Shown piece after piece: positions 6,225 through 7,827 of a stretch of 7,827 nt of DNA. The notes below the pieces were generated by a model. That model was not told the origin of the DNA. It saw only the letters and a program-made list of their open reading frames with translations, and ran no database searches. The position numbers and the translations under genes are program-made. Numbering within the stretch: the stretch's first letter is position 1; each line of letters begins with the position of its first letter. This DNA comes from Acidiferrobacteraceae bacterium (GTDB lineage: Bacteria; Pseudomonadota; Gammaproteobacteria; Acidiferrobacterales; Acidiferrobacteraceae), in assembly GCA_027343725.1 (NCBI GenBank), contig DAHWKH010000024.1, positions 1 to 7,827 on the forward strand. The letters run 5' to 3'.

Positions 6225-6239
6225 TGCGAATATAGCGCA
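6225..6239. promoter_or_regulatory. Candidate operator of the Lrp-like regulator
   Basis: A 15-bp dyad, TGCG-AATATAG-CGCA, with GC arms around an AT-rich centre. This is the size and shape of Lrp/AsnC-family binding sites. It fully covers the predicted -10 box of the regulator's own gene (TATATT on the minus strand, 6234 to 6229), the position expected for autorepression. Binding is inferred from shape and position only. Confidence 0.4.
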
Positions 6240-6254
6240 TAAGACGCGATATAT

Positions 6255-6267
6255 CACTCATAGAGTG
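6255..6267. repeat. Perfect 5-bp inverted repeat with 3-nt centre
   Basis: CACTC-ATA-GAGTG, adjoining the palindrome GATATATC at 6248-6255. It could be an operator half-site pair or a small hairpin in the leuA leader. There is no T-run, so it is not a terminator. Confidence 0.4.
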
Positions 6268-6355
6268 GCCCATAGCGCCACAATACGCAAGGACATAGCG
6301 CCCCGACCTTGTTACCCTGAAGGCCCTGGATCTTCTGCCTCTGCGAGGAGTCGTG

Positions 6356-7827
6356 ATGAGCGCGTTCGATCACCGCAAATACCGCCCGTTTCCGCCGGTC
6401 CCCCGACCCGAGCGCCGCTGGCCCGATCGGGTCATCACGCAGGCGCCCGTGTGGTGCAGCGTGGATCTGCGCGACGGCAACCAGGCGCTCGTGCAACCGA
6501 TGGACGTCGCGCACAAACTCAAACTCTTCGAGTGGCTCGTCAAGATCGGCTTCAAGGAGATCGAGGTCGGGTTCCCGGCGGCGTCGCGCCCCGATTACGA
6601 TTTCGTGCGCAGAATCATCACCGAGGGCCGGATCCCGGAGGACGTCACCATTCAGGTGCTGACGCAGGCCCGCGCGGAGCTGATCACGCGGACCTATGAG
6701 GCCTTGAAGGGCGTGAAGCGCGCCGTCGTCCACGTCTACAACTCGACCAACCGCATCCAGCGCGAACAGGTCTTCGGGATGGATCGCGAGGGCGTCAAGG
6801 CCATCGCCGTGCGCGGCGCGCAGGCGGTCAAGGACGGTGCCGCGGCCTACCCCGATGTCGACTGGGTGTTCGAGTATTCGCCCGAGAGCTTCACGCATAC
6901 CGAGCTCGATTATGCCGTGGAGGTGGTGGACGCGGTCAATGCCGTGTGGCGCCCCGAGGAGGGGCAGCGGGTGATCATCAACCTGCCGGCGACCGTCGAG
7001 TCGGCGACCCCGAACGTGTTTGCCGATCAGGTCGAGTGGTTTTGTGATCACGTGGCGCGGCGCGAGCACATCGTCGTCAGCGTCCACACCCACAACGACC
7101 GCGGGTGCGCGGTGGCGGCCGCCGAACTCGCGCTCATGGCCGGCGCCGATCGCGTCGAGGGCACGCTGTTCGGGAATGGCGAGCGCACCGGCAACATGGA
7201 TATCATCACCATGGCGATGAATCTGTACTCGCAAGGGGTCGATCCCGAGCTCGATTTGTCGGATGCCGGCGGTATCGTGGCCGCTTATAGCGAGTGCGTG
7301 CAGATGCCGGTCCATCCCCGCCACCCGTGGATGGGGGAGCTCGTGTACACGGCCTTTTCCGGCAGCCACCAGGACGCGATCCGCAAGGGCATGGCGCGTT
7401 ATAAGCCGGGCGCGATCTGGGAGGTCCCCTACCTGCCGATCGACCCGCGCGACATCGGGCGGCACTATGAACAGGTGGTGCGCATCAACAGCCAGTCGGG
7501 CAAGGGCGGCGTCACCCATGTGCTCGAGCGGGACTACGGGGTGAGCCTGCCGCGGTGGCTCGCCCAGGAATTCAGCAAGGTGGTGCAGGCCGAGTCCGAG
7601 CGCTTGGGGCGCGAGGTCAAGCCGGAGCGCATCTGGGAACTCTTGCAGCAGGAATACGCCACACCGCTCCCGGACTGGCGCATGCTGAGCTACGATTTGC
7701 GCCGCGACGGGGATGAGGTGCAGGCCGAGGTGCGGGTCGCGGATCAGACCTTGCGCGCGCGCGGGCACGGGGCGCTCGAGGCGCTGGTCACCGCCCTGGC
7801 CGAGCAACGCGGCATTGCTATCGACAT
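6356..7827 (+). CDS. leuA: 2-isopropylmalate synthase, 3' end beyond window
   Basis: First committed step of leucine synthesis: acetyl-CoA plus 2-ketoisovalerate gives 2-isopropylmalate. The frame is open without interruption for 490 codons to the window edge. The start K-Y-R-P-F-P-P-V marks the longer LeuA form (about 550-580 residues in this subfamily), so perhaps 60-90 residues of the leucine-binding regulatory domain are missing. TIM-barrel motifs: S-V-D-L-R-D-G-N-Q-A-L (Arg39/Asp40), E-V-G-F-P-A-A-S, the metal ligands H-T-H-N-D at 244-248, and G-N-G-E-R-T-G-N at 273-280. The connecting domains continue past W-E-V-P-Y-L-P-I-D-P-R-D to the partial regulatory domain (S-Y-D-L onwards). The ATG at 6356 has SD GAGGAG 5 nt upstream; the preceding GTG (6353) is in frame but too close to the SD. 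Feedback inhibition by leucine is the family norm. Confidence 0.96.
   Translation, partial: MSAFDHRKYRPFPPVPRPERRWPDRVITQAPVWCSVDLRDGNQALVQPMDVAHKLKLFEWLVKIGFKEIEVGFPAASRPDYDFVRRIITEGRIPEDVTIQVLTQARAELITRTYEALKGVKRAVVHVYNSTNRIQREQVFGMDREGVKAIAVRGAQAVKDGAAAYPDVDWVFEYSPESFTHTELDYAVEVVDAVNAVWRPEEGQRVIINLPATVESATPNVFADQVEWFCDHVARREHIVVSVHTHNDRGCAVAAAELALMAGADRVEGTLFGNGERTGNMDIITMAMNLYSQGVDPELDLSDAGGIVAAYSECVQMPVHPRHPWMGELVYTAFSGSHQDAIRKGMARYKPGAIWEVPYLPIDPRDIGRHYEQVVRINSQSGKGGVTHVLERDYGVSLPRWLAQEFSKVVQAESERLGREVKPERIWELLQQEYATPLPDWRMLSYDLRRDGDEVQAEVRVADQTLRARGHGALEALVTALAEQRGIAID

Larger units (their letters stand above)
6200..6355. promoter_or_regulatory. Divergent control region between the Lrp-like gene and leuA
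   Basis: 156 bp, clearly more AT-rich than the flanks. Contents: AGAGGA SD for the regulator (6212-6207, minus); TATATT -10 for the regulator (6234 to 6229, minus; weak -35); a 15-bp operator-like palindrome across it; GATATATC (6248-6255); CACTC-ATA-GAGTG (6255-6267); three ATAGCGC repeats (6232, 6272, 6295); and GAGGAG SD for leuA (6345-6350). No convincing leuA promoter was found: TTGCGA (6224) has only a poor -10 at about 18 bp (GATATA). No leucine-rich leader peptide with its own start and stop was found, so classical attenuation is not supported. Confidence 0.6.

Noticed and set aside
6338..6348. CCTC-TGC-GAGG hairpin masking part of the leuA Shine-Dalgarno
   Set aside because: A 4-bp stem with a 3-nt loop is too weak and too likely by chance to claim regulation.
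6299..6355. Leucine-rich codons in frame directly upstream of the leuA ATG
   Set aside because: The stretch follows a TAG at 6296-6298 and has no ATG, GTG or TTG start before the GTG at 6353, and no stop before leuA. It is untranslated leader.
6265..6699. GTG-started open frame overlapping the leuA leader and 5' end, considered as a leader peptide
   Set aside because: It runs past the leuA start in another frame and contains no cluster of leucine codons, so it is not an attenuator peptide.
6254..7807. Long minus-strand open frame opposite leuA (517 codons)
   Set aside because: leuA is unmistakable on the plus strand across the whole span. The antisense product is His/Arg/Asp-rich with no family motif.
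1..7827. Search for mobile elements, CRISPR arrays, tRNA or rRNA genes and defence systems
   Set aside because: No transposase or integrase motif, regularly spaced repeat, tRNA-like fold or defence-type domain was seen. The window is filled by eight ordinary genes.

Overview
This is a GC-rich window, roughly two thirds G+C by eye, with strong CGC/GCG codon bias and many runs of alternating CG. It reads as an ordinary chromosomal housekeeping segment of a proteobacterium. A Slt70-type lytic transglycosylase, an HD-domain Cca close to the E. coli form, an NDUFA9-like protein and a 'KYRPFPP' type LeuA together fit a beta- or gammaproteobacterium. An acidophilic sulfur-oxidiser-like lineage is possible, but I cannot fix the genus. 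I see no rRNA, tRNA, insertion sequence, phage gene, CRISPR array or defence gene.

Layout from left to right: (1) the first codons of an aldehyde-dehydrogenase-like gene on the minus strand (1-64), divergent from (2) slt, a periplasmic lytic transglycosylase (106-2070, +). The slt stop overlaps (3) an NDUFA9-like atypical SDR protein (2060-2968, +). After a 112-bp gap with nested palindromes and a likely promoter comes (4) a single-RRM RNA-binding protein (3081-3425, +). It converges with, and is overlapped antisense by, (5) a lipoprotein-type zinc aminopeptidase of the HExxH 'Aminopep' family (4493 to 3294, -). That gene starts back to back with (6) cca, the tRNA CCA-adding enzyme (4494-5729, +). 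The two start codons share one CATATG hexamer. The cca end overlaps the end of (7) an Lrp/AsnC-family regulator (6199 to 5717, -). A 156-bp divergent control region rich in inverted and direct repeats separates it from (8) leuA, 2-isopropylmalate synthase (6356 to beyond the right edge, +). There is no gene-free stretch longer than 300 bases.

The genes do not form one pathway. Slt and the aminopeptidase are envelope functions, Cca and the RRM protein are RNA functions, the NDUFA9-like protein is a probable nucleotide-cofactor protein, and the Lrp-like regulator sits where it could control itself and leuA. The most informative features are the joints between genes: two divergent pairs with closely packed or overlapping promoters, two convergent overlaps (132 bp and 13 bp), and the Lrp/leuA intergenic region. 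I did not find a convincing undescribed multi-gene system here, and the interest scores reflect that.
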